From Paenibacillus sp. TCA20 (lineage in GTDB: Bacteria; Bacillota; Bacilli; Paenibacillales; Paenibacillaceae): 64,000 bases of DNA. Of this stretch, positions 1 through 8,529 are shown in pieces; within the stretch, counting starts at the first letter, position 1, and each line of letters starts with the position of its first letter. The DNA lies in the NCBI RefSeq assembly GCF_000732325.1, contig NZ_BBIW01000013.1, positions 1-64,000 of the forward strand. The letters are read 5' to 3'. The notes beneath the pieces were generated by a model. The model made no database searches, was not told the origin of the DNA, and saw only the letters and a program-made list of their open reading frames with translations. The position numbers and the translations under genes are program-made.

Positions 1-84
1 AAAAAATACCCCAACAATGGGGAAAGCAATAAATCGCACATTGTTTCGTATCTAGTTTTGAAAGAACAATCATATGTTCTTTAT
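1..84 (+). other. Leader upstream of the tRNA cluster, possibly the end of an rRNA-operon spacer
   Basis: No gene is visible. The stretch TATCTAGTTTTGAAAGAACA at about 50-69 resembles the conserved boxA-like spacer found between rRNA genes of Bacillales, so the tRNA cluster may follow an rRNA operon lying just outside the window. A short CCCC/GGGG hairpin sits at about 9-22. This is inference from a short motif. Confidence 0.3.
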
Positions 85-160
85 TCCCTGATAGCTCAGT
101 TGGTAGAGCACTCGACTGTTAATCGAGTTGTCACAGGTTCGAGTCCTGTTCGGGGAGCCA
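85..160 (+). tRNA. tRNA-Asn (GTT)
   Basis: Cloverleaf with acceptor TCCCTGA pairing with TCGGGGA (one G-T pair), anticodon GTT in the loop CTGTTAA, and T-arm GGTTCGAGTCC. The CCA end is encoded at 158-160. First gene of the cluster. Confidence 0.97.
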
Positions 161-161
161 T

Positions 162-253
162 GGAGAGGTGTCCGAGTTGGCCGAAGGAGCACGATTGGAA
201 ATCGTGTAGGCGCCAAAAGCGTCTCGAGGGTTCGAATCCCTCTCTCTCCGCCA
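162..253 (+). tRNA. tRNA-Ser (GGA)
   Basis: Class II tRNA with a long variable arm (GGCGCCAAAAGCGTC region), anticodon GGA, acceptor GGAGAGG pairing with TCTCTCC, and encoded CCA at 251-253. Only one base separates it from tRNA-Asn, which implies a common precursor. Confidence 0.97.
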
Positions 254-270
254 CTATTTTTAATAAGTAA

Positions 271-342
271 GGCCCGTTGGTCAAGGGGTTAAGACACCTC
301 CCTTTCACGGAGGTAACAGGGGTTCGAATCCCCTACGGGTCA
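271..342 (+). tRNA. tRNA-Glu (TTC)
   Basis: Acceptor GGCCCGT pairs with ACGGGTC, anticodon TTC lies in CCTTTCACG, T-arm GGTTCGAATCC. No CCA is encoded, so it must be added after transcription. Confidence 0.96.
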
Positions 343-365
343 CTTTAATTTATTCTTTATATAAT

Positions 366-438
366 GGAGACTTAGCTCAGCTGGGAGAGCATCTGCCTTA
401 CAAGCAGAGGGTCGGGGGTTCGATCCCCTCAGTCTCCA
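366..438 (+). tRNA. tRNA-Val (TAC)
   Basis: Acceptor GGAGACT pairs with AGTCTCC, anticodon TAC in CCTTACAAG, standard D- and T-arms. No encoded CCA. Confidence 0.96.
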
Positions 439-448
439 TTCTTAATAT

Positions 449-522
<74 letters not shown>

Positions 523-533
523 TTGAATTATAT

Positions 534-610
534 GGAACTGTGGTGTAGAGGCCTAACATGCCTGCCTGTCACGCAGGAGATCGCGGGTTCGAATCCCGTC
601 AGTTCCGCCA
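534..610 (+). tRNA. tRNA-Asp (GTC)
   Basis: Acceptor GGAACTG pairs with CAGTTCC, anticodon GTC in CCTGTCACG, encoded CCA at 608-610. Confidence 0.97.
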
Positions 611-633
611 CTTAACTTATTATGATATAATAT

Positions 634-709
<76 letters not shown>

Positions 710-722
710 TTTAACACCTTGT

Positions 723-798
<76 letters not shown>

Positions 799-809
799 CA
801 GTTTCATAT

Positions 810-895
810 GGAGGATTAGCGAAGTGGCCAAACGCATCAGACTGTAAATCTGCTCCCGTAAGGGTTCGGTGGTTCGAATCCATCATCCTCCACCA
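810..895 (+). tRNA. tRNA-Tyr (GTA)
   Basis: Class II tRNA with extended variable arm (CTCCCGTAAGGG), anticodon GTA in CTGTAAA, acceptor GGAGGAT with ATCCTCC, encoded CCA at 893-895. Confidence 0.97.
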
Positions 896-902
896 GTTTC
901 AT

Positions 903-976
903 AGGGGCATAGTTTAAAGGTAGAACAGCGGTCTCCAAAACCGTTAGTGTGGGTTCAATTCCTGCTGCCCCTGCCA
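903..976 (+). tRNA. tRNA-Trp (CCA)
   Basis: Acceptor AGGGGCA pairs with TGCCCCT, anticodon CCA in CTCCAAA, encoded CCA end at 974-976. It is the ligand that the T-box leader of trpS (38.6-38.9 kb) is expected to sense. Confidence 0.96.
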
Positions 977-995
977 ATTACCTTATAATTTATAT

Positions 996-1072
996 GGCGG
1001 TCGTGGCGAAGGGGTTAACGCACCGGATTGTGGCTCCGGCATTCGTGGGTTCAAGTCCCATCGATCGCCCCA
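996..1072 (+). tRNA. tRNA-His (GTG)
   Basis: Anticodon GTG in TTGTGGC. The extra G(-1) at 996, opposite C73 at 1069, is the histidine identity element. CCA encoded at 1070-1072. Confidence 0.96.
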
Positions 1073-1084
1073 TTTATATTTTAT

Positions 1085-1159
1085 TGGGGATTAGCCAAGC
1101 GGTAAGGCAACGGACTTTGACTCCGTCACGCATAGGTTCGAATCCTATATCCCCAGCCA
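1085..1159 (+). tRNA. tRNA-Gln (TTG)
   Basis: Acceptor TGGGGAT pairs with ATCCCCA, anticodon TTG in CTTTGAC, encoded CCA at 1157-1159. Confidence 0.97.
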
Positions 1160-1166
1160 TTTTTGC

Positions 1167-1241
1167 GCGGACGTGGCTCAGCGGTAGAGCATCGCCTTGC
1201 CAAGGCGAGGGTCGCGGGTTCGATTCCCGTCGTCCGCTCCA
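1167..1241 (+). tRNA. tRNA-Gly (GCC)
   Basis: Acceptor GCGGACG pairs with CGTCCGC, anticodon GCC in TTGCCAA, encoded CCA at 1239-1241. Confidence 0.97.
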
Positions 1242-1247
1242 TAATAA

Positions 1248-1321
1248 GGCGCCATAGCCAAGTGGTAAGGCACAGCTCTGCAAAAGCTTTATCCCCAGTT
1301 CGAATCTGGGTGGCGCCTCCA
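1248..1321 (+). tRNA. tRNA-Cys (GCA)
   Basis: Acceptor GGCGCCA pairs with TGGCGCC, anticodon GCA in CTGCAAA, encoded CCA at 1319-1321. Confidence 0.97.
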
Positions 1322-1329
1322 TTTCTTAA

Positions 1330-1415
1330 GCGGGAGTGGCGGAATCGGCAGACGCACAGGACTTAAAATCCTGCGGTAGGTGACTATCGTACCAGTTCAA
1401 GTCTGGTCTTCCGCA
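1330..1415 (+). tRNA. tRNA-Leu (TAA)
   Basis: Class II tRNA with long variable arm, anticodon TAA in CTTAAAA, acceptor GCGGGAG pairing with CTTCCGC. No encoded CCA. Confidence 0.96.
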
Positions 1416-1429
1416 TGTTAGATCAATAT

Positions 1430-1503
1430 GTGCCCTTAGCTCAGCTGGATAGAGCGTTTGACTACGAATCAAAAGGTCAGGAGTTCGAATCTCTTAGGGC
1501 ACG
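1430..1503 (+). tRNA. tRNA-Arg (ACG)
   Basis: Acceptor GTGCCCT pairs with AGGGCAC, anticodon ACG in CTACGAA (A34 expected to be edited to inosine), T-arm GAGTTCGAATCTC. No encoded CCA. Confidence 0.96.
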
Positions 1504-1517
1504 CTTTAATTAAATAA

Positions 1518-1597
1518 GCCGGTGTGGCGGAATTGGCAGACGCGCGCGACTCAAAATCGTGAGGGAAACCGTGGGGGTTCGAGTCCCTTCACCGGCA
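1518..1597 (+). tRNA. tRNA-Leu (CAA)
   Basis: Class II tRNA, anticodon CAA in CTCAAAA, acceptor GCCGGTG pairing with CACCGGC. No encoded CCA. Last gene of the cluster; the terminator stem begins seven bases later. Confidence 0.96.
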
Positions 1598-1603
1598 TAA
1601 CTC

Positions 1604-1646
1604 AGCAAGGAGCATTACTAACATAGTAATGCTCCTTGCTTTTTTT
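1604..1646 (+). terminator. Intrinsic terminator of the tRNA cluster
   Basis: Perfect 16-bp stem (1604-1619 with 1625-1640), 5-nt loop AACAT, then a run of T. It is the only terminator visible after the 17 tRNA genes, which supports a single polycistronic transcript. The remaining 140 bases before the next gene hold no other gene signal. Confidence 0.93.
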
Positions 1647-1741
1647 GCGTTGAAATTTCATTCTATAAGCGTGTTTTCGTCTACATATCCGTGACTTTAA
1701 ATCGAGTCAAATCGTTGGGTATTATACGGATAAGTTGGTAA

Positions 1742-1782
1742 GAAAAAAAGAGACGAGAATAGGAGGCTATATTGCCTCCTAT
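1742..1782 (-). terminator. Probable terminator of the AraC-type regulator
   Basis: 9-bp stem ATAGGAGGC / GCCTCCTAT (1759-1767, 1774-1782) directly after the stop codon on the minus strand. A T run follows on that strand, separated from the stem by several bases, so it may be weak. Confidence 0.5.
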
Positions 1783-1784
1783 GA

Positions 1785-4079
1785 TTAGATTGCTTTTCTA
1801 TCTTCCCGATATTGTCCAGGTGTGACGCCCTCTATTTTCCGGAAAGAGCGAATGAAGTTTTGGGAATTGTTGTACCTTAGTTTGGTAGCGATGTCCTTGA
1901 TGGACATATCGGACGTTGTCAGCCATTTTTTTGCCATACTAAAACGATAGTTGGTCAAATATTCGCTAAACGAGCAGCCGGTCTCTTTACGAAACACACT
2001 GCTAAGATAATTGGCATTGTAATGAAGACGATGGGCACATTCCTCTAACGTAAGATCTGTATCATAATAATTCTGCACGAGGTCAATGATCTTCTCAGAA
2101 ATATGATGATACTGAGTATTCTGGCGATTACGGAATACACCAAGAGTAGGAAGAATAAGCTTGGACCAGAACCAATTACGGATCTCATCAACAGTGTCCA
2201 GCTTCAGAATATCTTCAAAGACAGAGCGTTTCTCATGATAGATTTGATGCACACTAATTCCTGACTCTTGCATGATCAGCAGAAGATTATTAAGCAGCCG
2301 AGTAATCGGTATTTGGTATTCATGGGGAAGCAGCTCAAGATCGAAGATACCGTCAAGCAGCTGATCAAAAGTATCACGGGCCTTGCGCTCATCTGCCAGC
2401 TTGATCGCCTCTATCAGCTCATTCTCCAGCTGTGCTGGATAAGACAGGTTAACATAGTGCTTACCGTCATTTAGATCCTGATACTGGATGACGATGCCTT
2501 TACCGAGCTTGATCCGATGTCTGAGTGCCTCGAGCCCCTCACGATATGCCATAGAAATACCGTGGAACGATTCCACAGGTAAGCTAATCCCGATACTCAC
2601 TGATAGATCAAGCACTTGATCAATATGGTTTTGAACATCCTCTGTTAAAGAGTAGAGATAAGCATTAAATACGGTATCATCCGTTTCTTCACCGCCAACC
2701 AGCAGAACGATGGTATGGTCGATAATGACCGGACTAAGACGCTCTTTCTGTGAGACAAGCTCTTCCAGCATATTTTGTACGGCAAACAATAACAGCTCAA
2801 GATCCTTTTTCTCATATCGGGTTTGCTCCGTAAAATCAATCTGAATGGTCAAGACAGCCATCGTGCGCCATTCGTTGATTTGTTTGCCATAACCATATTG
2901 CTCGAGCTTGTGAAGAAGCTCATTTGATTTAAACTGACCTGTGAATACTCTCGTTAGATAGAAGGTTCTAACCTGCTGAATGTGCTGATGCAGCTCCTTT
3001 TCAAGCCTAGTCTTCGACTGGAATAAGTCAGAAACTTCAGCTCCAATATGCTCAAATTCGTTACGTTCTGGTCTAAGCCCCAGCTCATTCAGTAATCTCC
3101 GGATAGGTGAATAAATGCGTCTTGATCCAAGAAAGGCCATTCCAACGGAAATAAGCAGCAAAGCCAGACACATCAGCAGTGTGTAGGTTCCAATTTGTGA
3201 TGATTTTTGAGTAAGACTCTGGATGGAGGTTGCCGATAAGTAGGTCCAATCATTAAGCTCAGAACGATAATAAGATACCGCGTAATCTTGGCCCGAGAGT
3301 TCCGTTGTAAACTGCCCGGACGGCTGCTCGAGTCTGCCTTCGGCACGAAGTCCACTCTCAGCTAAGGACTTGCCAATCAGTTCCTGATTATAGTGAAACA
3401 GAATACGTTCATTGGCATCTAAGATAATAATGTCTTCCGTCGAGTCACCATCCTTTTGGATAAAGTCCTTTAGCTCACAGGAGGGGATATTGGCGATCGC
3501 AAGACCAGATTTCTCGATCCCGGTGGCCGGCAGTTTTTTGACCAGGCTGATATTGTACTGGCAGTTGGCACCGTTCGCATTCTCCTCACTATAAAACCAT
3601 TTCGATGGAGTGAGAGTCCAGCCTGAATTTTCCTTCATATTCTGAAGACTCTGGATCTCATCGGCGAGGGGATAATCATCGAAACGGTAGAGACCTGAGT
3701 TTTTGATCATCCAATTTTGGTTGAAATTGATGAGTACAACATCATCGAGCTTGGTTTCAAATGACTGCATGTTTCGGACTTCAGTGCGGAGATCATTATA
3801 GGTTTTGAAATCGGTTACAAAAAGTGGGCTATAAAGAGCGTTTTTAAGCACACTGGAGCTGACTACCTGATTAAGTGTGTGGTTGACAGTCACGAGCTTT
3901 TGCTCTAAATTGGAATTAATTTGCAAAATAAGCTGCATCTTACTGCTGTTGACGTTCCGCTGTATCTCCTGAGTAGAGGTAACATAAGCGAATACACCGA
4001 TGAAAATGACAGGAATCGTGCTCAGCAGGAGGACGAAGATCGTTATTTTGCTTAAAAAGCTCAAAGCGTTCCAGCGCAT
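1785..4079 (-). CDS. Membrane-bound AraC-family transcriptional regulator (YtdP/YesN type)
   Basis: A 764-residue one-component sensor-regulator. A transmembrane helix at about residues 10-34 and a second at about 296-318 flank a roughly 260-residue extracellular domain of the kind that often carries a Cache fold. A cytoplasmic linker leads to a C-terminal AraC/XylS double helix-turn-helix (about the last 100 residues, ending ...VTPGQYREDRKAI). The start chosen is the ATG at 4079, five bases after AGGTGA; upstream GTG (4088) and ATG (4085) overlap that ribosome site. It diverges from a sugar-binding lipoprotein gene 85 bp away. In B. subtilis, YtdP sits beside a similar CUT1 transporter, so it probably controls the transporter genes at 4.2-9.4 kb. 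Confidence 0.85.
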   Translation of the reverse strand: MRWNALSFLSKITIFVLLLSTIPVIFIGVFAYVTSTQEIQRNVNSSKMQLILQINSNLEQKLVTVNHTLNQVVSSSVLKNALYSPLFVTDFKTYNDLRTEVRNMQSFETKLDDVVLINFNQNWMIKNSGLYRFDDYPLADEIQSLQNMKENSGWTLTPSKWFYSEENANGANCQYNISLVKKLPATGIEKSGLAIANIPSCELKDFIQKDGDSTEDIIILDANERILFHYNQELIGKSLAESGLRAEGRLEQPSGQFTTELSGQDYAVSYYRSELNDWTYLSATSIQSLTQKSSQIGTYTLLMCLALLLISVGMAFLGSRRIYSPIRRLLNELGLRPERNEFEHIGAEVSDLFQSKTRLEKELHQHIQQVRTFYLTRVFTGQFKSNELLHKLEQYGYGKQINEWRTMAVLTIQIDFTEQTRYEKKDLELLLFAVQNMLEELVSQKERLSPVIIDHTIVLLVGGEETDDTVFNAYLYSLTEDVQNHIDQVLDLSVSIGISLPVESFHGISMAYREGLEALRHRIKLGKGIVIQYQDLNDGKHYVNLSYPAQLENELIEAIKLADERKARDTFDQLLDGIFDLELLPHEYQIPITRLLNNLLLIMQESGISVHQIYHEKRSVFEDILKLDTVDEIRNWFWSKLILPTLGVFRNRQNTQYHHISEKIIDLVQNYYDTDLTLEECAHRLHYNANYLSSVFRKETGCSFSEYLTNYRFSMAKKWLTTSDMSIKDIATKLRYNNSQNFIRSFRKIEGVTPGQYREDRKAI

Positions 4080-4164
4080 GGACATCACCTGTCTCGATTA
4101 GTAATTGAGGCTTCTTATTGATTATGCCTATAAATGGAAAATTCGGCAAGGGGGATGGGCTGTT

Positions 4165-5685
4165 ATGATGATTCTTTTTAAGCGAAAAGCATGGGGGAGA
4201 CGCTTAATTGCGGCCGGAGCAGGCTTATTGTCCATCATGCTCATTAGTGGCTGCAATAGTGGAGCCCTTAAGGCGGAACTGCAAGTACCAGCAGAGGAGA
4301 AGCTTCCAATATCAATGATGGTCCCGCTCCATTTTCCCCATCCGCCGAGCGATGAAATCATGGATCGAATTGAGCAGCTTACTCATACGGAGCTGGAGAT
4401 CAATTGGATCACAGACGGTATATACACAGATAAGCTGAACACGGCACTCACGACCAATTCCATGAAGAAAGTTACCTTCGTGAAGCATATTGATTATCCG
4501 TTTATCAAAAATGCGATACGAACGGATGCATTCTGGGAAATCGGCTCCTATATCGAAGAATTTCCGAATCTCAGATATTTGGATTCCGGTATACTTGAGC
4601 AGACGGCGGTGGATGGACGTATTTACGGATTATACACAGAGAGACCCTCTTCAAGACAAGGCGTCATCATTCGAGAAGATTGGCTTGATCGGCTGGGGCT
4701 TGAAACACCGAAAACATTAGACCAGCTGTACGAGGTTATGAGAGCGTTTACTTTTTCTGATCCGGACGGAAATGGCATGGATGATACGATTGGATTAGCA
4801 GATCGGAACGACCTCACCTATGGGGCTTTTAAGACACTATCTTCGTATTTTGGAACACCGAATAACTGGCTGGTCAAAGGAAACACATTGATTCCTGAGT
4901 TTGAGACCCAGGCCTACCTGGACACGATGAACTTCATGAAGAAGCTCGTTAAGGAAAAGCTGATCAATCAGGATTTTGCTGTCACTAGCAAGGATGTACA
5001 GAGAGATATGATCATTACAGGCAAAGCTGGTGTATATATTGGCAGCATGACAGATGTGCAGCGTTTGTATGATGAGACTAAGGTACTGAATCCAGACGCA
5101 AGATTCACGCTTTCGAATCGAATACAGGGGCCGGCAGGATATAAAGTGTGGTCTATACCGAATTATAACGGTGTTTTTTTATTTTCGAAGAAGGCCATAG
5201 AAACAGAAGCGGAGCTGAAAAAGATCCTAGGCTTTTTTGACAGAACGATGGATGAGGATGTAGCCAATTTAATGCGCTATGGTATTGAAGGTATACACTA
5301 CACGGTTCAGGATGGCAAGGTGCTGCTCGATGAAGGAACATCAATTCTGCGGGTTAACGAAGTAAATCCGTTGTACACATTAATGATTGCGGATCTCAGC
5401 AACCCTAATGTAATGCCAATTGCGAAGCAGGAAGCATTAACTGCATTAGCAGAGGAATTGAGCATGGATAATGAGAAGTTCCTGGTTCAGGACCCGACGC
5501 TCCATCTGGAGTCTGATACGTATGCCGAAAAAAATGTGGAATTGGAAACATTGATATCCGATGCAACCTATCATTACATTTTGGGAAATCTTGATCAAGA
5601 AGGCTTCGCCCGTGAAATTGATCGATGGAAGCAACTGGGCGGAGAAGATATTATACAAGAATATACTTCTGCTTATTTCAAGTGA
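4165..5685 (+). CDS. Extracellular solute-binding lipoprotein (LplA/YtcQ-like), first copy
   Basis: A 506-residue secreted lipoprotein. A basic, hydrophobic signal peptide ends in lipobox LISGC with the acylated cysteine at residue 30. The mature part belongs to family 1 oligosaccharide-binding proteins and aligns along its length with the second copy downstream (shared WEIG, DPDGNGMDDTIGL-like and INQDFA segments), but lacks a stretch of about 20 residues before the C-terminal third. The start is ATG 4165 after AAGGGGG; the longer frame from 4105 has no ribosome site. It is transcribed divergently from the AraC-type regulator and is cut off from the second copy by a terminator at 5701, so it may be made at different levels from the transporter, perhaps as a sensing partner (inference). 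Confidence 0.85.
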   Translation: MMILFKRKAWGRRLIAAGAGLLSIMLISGCNSGALKAELQVPAEEKLPISMMVPLHFPHPPSDEIMDRIEQLTHTELEINWITDGIYTDKLNTALTTNSMKKVTFVKHIDYPFIKNAIRTDAFWEIGSYIEEFPNLRYLDSGILEQTAVDGRIYGLYTERPSSRQGVIIREDWLDRLGLETPKTLDQLYEVMRAFTFSDPDGNGMDDTIGLADRNDLTYGAFKTLSSYFGTPNNWLVKGNTLIPEFETQAYLDTMNFMKKLVKEKLINQDFAVTSKDVQRDMIITGKAGVYIGSMTDVQRLYDETKVLNPDARFTLSNRIQGPAGYKVWSIPNYNGVFLFSKKAIETEAELKKILGFFDRTMDEDVANLMRYGIEGIHYTVQDGKVLLDEGTSILRVNEVNPLYTLMIADLSNPNVMPIAKQEALTALAEELSMDNEKFLVQDPTLHLESDTYAEKNVELETLISDATYHYILGNLDQEGFAREIDRWKQLGGEDIIQEYTSAYFK

Positions 5686-5700
5686 ATAGGTATAAGGAAC

Positions 5701-5742
5701 CGTCCAATGGTGATTCGCAGGAATCAGATTGGGCGTTTTTTT
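5701..5742 (+). terminator. Intrinsic terminator after the first binding protein
   Basis: Two-part hairpin: CGTCCAAT with ATTGGGCG (5701-5708, 5728-5735, one wobble) around an inner stem TGATTC GCAG GAATCA, then seven T. It separates the two binding-protein genes into different transcription units. The next 160 bases before the second gene hold its promoter region, but I cannot fix the -35 and -10. Confidence 0.85.
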
Positions 5743-5908
5743 ATTCTTTGTGAGCGGAAATAACGCTAATAACCATGATAATCATTTGATTAGGTGTCAT
5801 AAGAAATCGGGCGATATGGGCAAATGATTGTATTCGTACTCTGTTTTTCAAATGTAATGTGAAGAGGCAAGCAAGTTATCCATCAACTTAATGGAGGTCA
5901 TGACAAAA

Positions 5909-7447
5909 ATGAAAAAAAGAACATTCGCCATGCTTAGTCTTTTAACGTCATTCAGTATGGTTCTATCTGCCTGTGGAGGCGGAGGTGACAGCAGCTCAGG
6001 AACTCCCAGCGAACCAGTTGCAGCTCAAGGGGGAGAAGAAGCATCCAATCAACCGGCAGAGATTACGATTATGCTTCCTCTAAACACTGCAGAAACTCCA
6101 CCGGATACGATTAAAAATGAAGTGGAGAAGCTGACAAATACGAAGCTGACGTATCAATTTTTTCCGGCCGACACTTATGAAGAGAAATTAACGACCTCCT
6201 TTGCTACAGGTTCATTACCCGATGTCACTTACCTGAAGAATCAGGCCACATTCATTCAAATGAAGGAAGCCATTCGTGACGGACAGTTTTGGGAGATTGG
6301 TCCTTACTTAAGCGAATTTGAAAATTTAAATAAACTGAAACCACTCATTCTTGAGAATACAAAGGTGGATGGAAAGCTCTATTCATTATATATCGGCCGG
6401 CCATTAGCAAGGCAGGGGCTCATCTATCGTAAAGATTGGGCAGATAAGCTGGGCATTGAAGCACCAACCAATGTGGATGAATTCTACAATATGTTGAAAG
6501 CGTTTAAAGAGCAGGATCCAGACGGAGATGGACAGGACAATACTATTGGACTGACCGACCGAAATGACCTGGTATATGGTGCATTCAAGACGGTTGCTTC
6601 CTGGTTCAAAGTTCCGAATAACTGGGGAGAGAAGGATGGACAGCTCCAGCCGGATTTCACATTCCCTGAGTATATGGAAACACTCGATTTCTTCAAGAAG
6701 CTTCATCAGGAAGGGCTGATCAATCAGGATTTTGCGGCTACGAGTAAGACGGATCAGGTTAACTTGTTCACGAGCGCCAAGGCAGGCGCTTATGTCGGTG
6801 CGATGTCGGATATTAATTCCCTTCACAAGGATCTGATCAAGAATGCGCCGGATGCGGTATTGGATGTAGAGAGCATGATTGCTGGACCTACAGGAGAAGC
6901 GTCAACCTGGGCAATTCCGGGATATAACAACGTCATTCTGTTCCCAACTTCCGCGATCAAGGATGAAGCAGAGCTGAAGCAGGTGCTGGCCTTCTTTGAC
7001 AAGATGATGACTCCTGAAGTGGCCAATCTGATGTACTGGGGACAGGAGGGTGTACATTATACCGTTGAGGACGGTAAGGCCAAAGCGTCGGAGGATCAGG
7101 AAAAAACGGAACGTGAAGTCAAGGGCTACAAAGACAGTGTTATCGGGGAACCCGAAACCAATGGAATGTATGAAGGTTATCATGATCTGCCGGGCCGAAT
7201 CCATGCAGAAGAGCTGACCGTGGCGAATGAGGAGATTGCCGTTCACGATCCTACGGCTGCGCTTGATTCTGAGACCTATACAACCAAAGGTGTTGAGCTG
7301 CAGACGATCATTACGGATGCAACTTACAAATATATATATGGAACCTTAGACCAAGCAGGATTTGAAGCTGCTATAGAGCAATGGAAGAAGCAAGGCGGGG
7401 AGCAGATTATTCAAGAATTTAATGAAGCGTACGCAGCCAAGAAGTAA
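5909..7447 (+). CDS. Extracellular solute-binding lipoprotein (LplA/YtcQ-like), second copy
   Basis: A 512-residue lipoprotein with signal peptide MKKRTFAMLS... and lipobox LSAC (Cys22). The mature protein is a family 1 substrate-binding protein that would deliver a sugar or oligosaccharide to the two permeases encoded next. The start is ATG 5909, 11 bases after GGAGG; the ATG at 5891 is part of the ribosome site itself and 5900 is too close. The permease genes follow after 112 bp without an obvious terminator, so binding protein and permeases probably form one operon. Substrate is not predictable from sequence; related B. subtilis LplA and YtcQ act on plant-polysaccharide oligosaccharides. 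Confidence 0.88.
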   Translation: MKKRTFAMLSLLTSFSMVLSACGGGGDSSSGTPSEPVAAQGGEEASNQPAEITIMLPLNTAETPPDTIKNEVEKLTNTKLTYQFFPADTYEEKLTTSFATGSLPDVTYLKNQATFIQMKEAIRDGQFWEIGPYLSEFENLNKLKPLILENTKVDGKLYSLYIGRPLARQGLIYRKDWADKLGIEAPTNVDEFYNMLKAFKEQDPDGDGQDNTIGLTDRNDLVYGAFKTVASWFKVPNNWGEKDGQLQPDFTFPEYMETLDFFKKLHQEGLINQDFAATSKTDQVNLFTSAKAGAYVGAMSDINSLHKDLIKNAPDAVLDVESMIAGPTGEASTWAIPGYNNVILFPTSAIKDEAELKQVLAFFDKMMTPEVANLMYWGQEGVHYTVEDGKAKASEDQEKTEREVKGYKDSVIGEPETNGMYEGYHDLPGRIHAEELTVANEEIAVHDPTAALDSETYTTKGVELQTIITDATYKYIYGTLDQAGFEAAIEQWKKQGGEQIIQEFNEAYAAKK

Positions 7448-7559
7448 CAATAGGGACCCTGTAGTTATAAAAGTTTAAGTAATGCCAAAAACATCCGATG
7501 ATGTTTCATCCAGACGTTACTAGTGCCGCCGGGCATACCGGATAGAAAGGGAGAGAGCC

Positions 7560-8507
7560 ATGCAGGAAATCGCCGTTCCATCTGCAACAACCCGTAAAAA
7601 GGAGAGCAGGCTGCGTAAAAGAATTTGGAAAAATAAATGGATTTACGTCATGCTGCTCCCAGGTATTCTCTATTTTCTTATCTTTAAATATTTACCGATG
7701 TATGGACTTGTCATCTCATTTCAGGACTATAAGCCGTTCAAGGGGATACTCGGCAGCGAATGGGTAGGATTCGAGCACTTTGCCCGATTGTTCAATGAGC
7801 CAGATTTTCTAAACATACTCACGAATACACTCATCCTGTTCGGGTTAAATCTGCTCTTCTACTTTCCAGTGCCGATCATTCTTGCCCTTATGCTGAACGA
7901 GGTGAGGAACTCCTTCTTCAAGAAGACATTCCAAACCCTCGTGTATCTGCCGCATTTCATGTCCTGGGTTATTATCGTATCGATTGGCTATGTCATGCTG
8001 ACGATGGACGGCGGGATTGTGAATGAGCTGCTCGTATTTTTTGGCTTCGAGAAAATAAATTTCTTGCTCAGCACAGAGTGGTTCAGGCCAACGTATATCA
8101 TTCAGGTGATCTGGCGTGAGGCAGGCTGGGGAACAATTGTTTACCTTGCTGCCATTGCCTCTGTTGATCCTCAGCTGTACGAAGCGGCAAGAATGGACGG
8201 AGCGAATCGGCTGCGTCAAATATGGCATATCACACTTCCTGCCATTCGCAGTGTCATCATTATACTGCTCATTCTGAAGATCGGCGATGTGCTGGAGCTT
8301 GGCTTCGAGCATGTATATCTCCTGCTGAACTCCATGAACCGTGAGGTTGCCGAGATCATTGATACTTATGTCTATACAGCTGCAATGAAGCAGGGACAAT
8401 TCAGCTATAGTACTGCGATCGGCTTCTTTAAATCCTTTGTTGGATTAATCCTTGTCATGGTCGCCAATAAACTAGCCAAAAAAATGGGCGAAGAGGGCGT
8501 TTACTAA
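7560..8507 (+). CDS. ABC sugar transporter permease, LplB/YteP family
   Basis: A 315-residue inner-membrane permease of the CUT1 family with about six transmembrane helices. The EAA loop that contacts the ATPase is visible as YEAARMDGANRLRQIWHITLP. A good ribosome site (AAAGGGAGAGA) precedes ATG 7560. It pairs with the next gene as a heterodimeric channel. No ATPase gene accompanies the operon; in B. subtilis such systems borrow the shared ATPase MsmX, and the same is likely here (inference). Confidence 0.92.
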   Translation: MQEIAVPSATTRKKESRLRKRIWKNKWIYVMLLPGILYFLIFKYLPMYGLVISFQDYKPFKGILGSEWVGFEHFARLFNEPDFLNILTNTLILFGLNLLFYFPVPIILALMLNEVRNSFFKKTFQTLVYLPHFMSWVIIVSIGYVMLTMDGGIVNELLVFFGFEKINFLLSTEWFRPTYIIQVIWREAGWGTIVYLAAIASVDPQLYEAARMDGANRLRQIWHITLPAIRSVIIILLILKIGDVLELGFEHVYLLLNSMNREVAEIIDTYVYTAAMKQGQFSYSTAIGFFKSFVGLILVMVANKLAKKMGEEGVY

Positions 8508-8529
8508 TCTCGTCGGGAGGAGAGAGAAA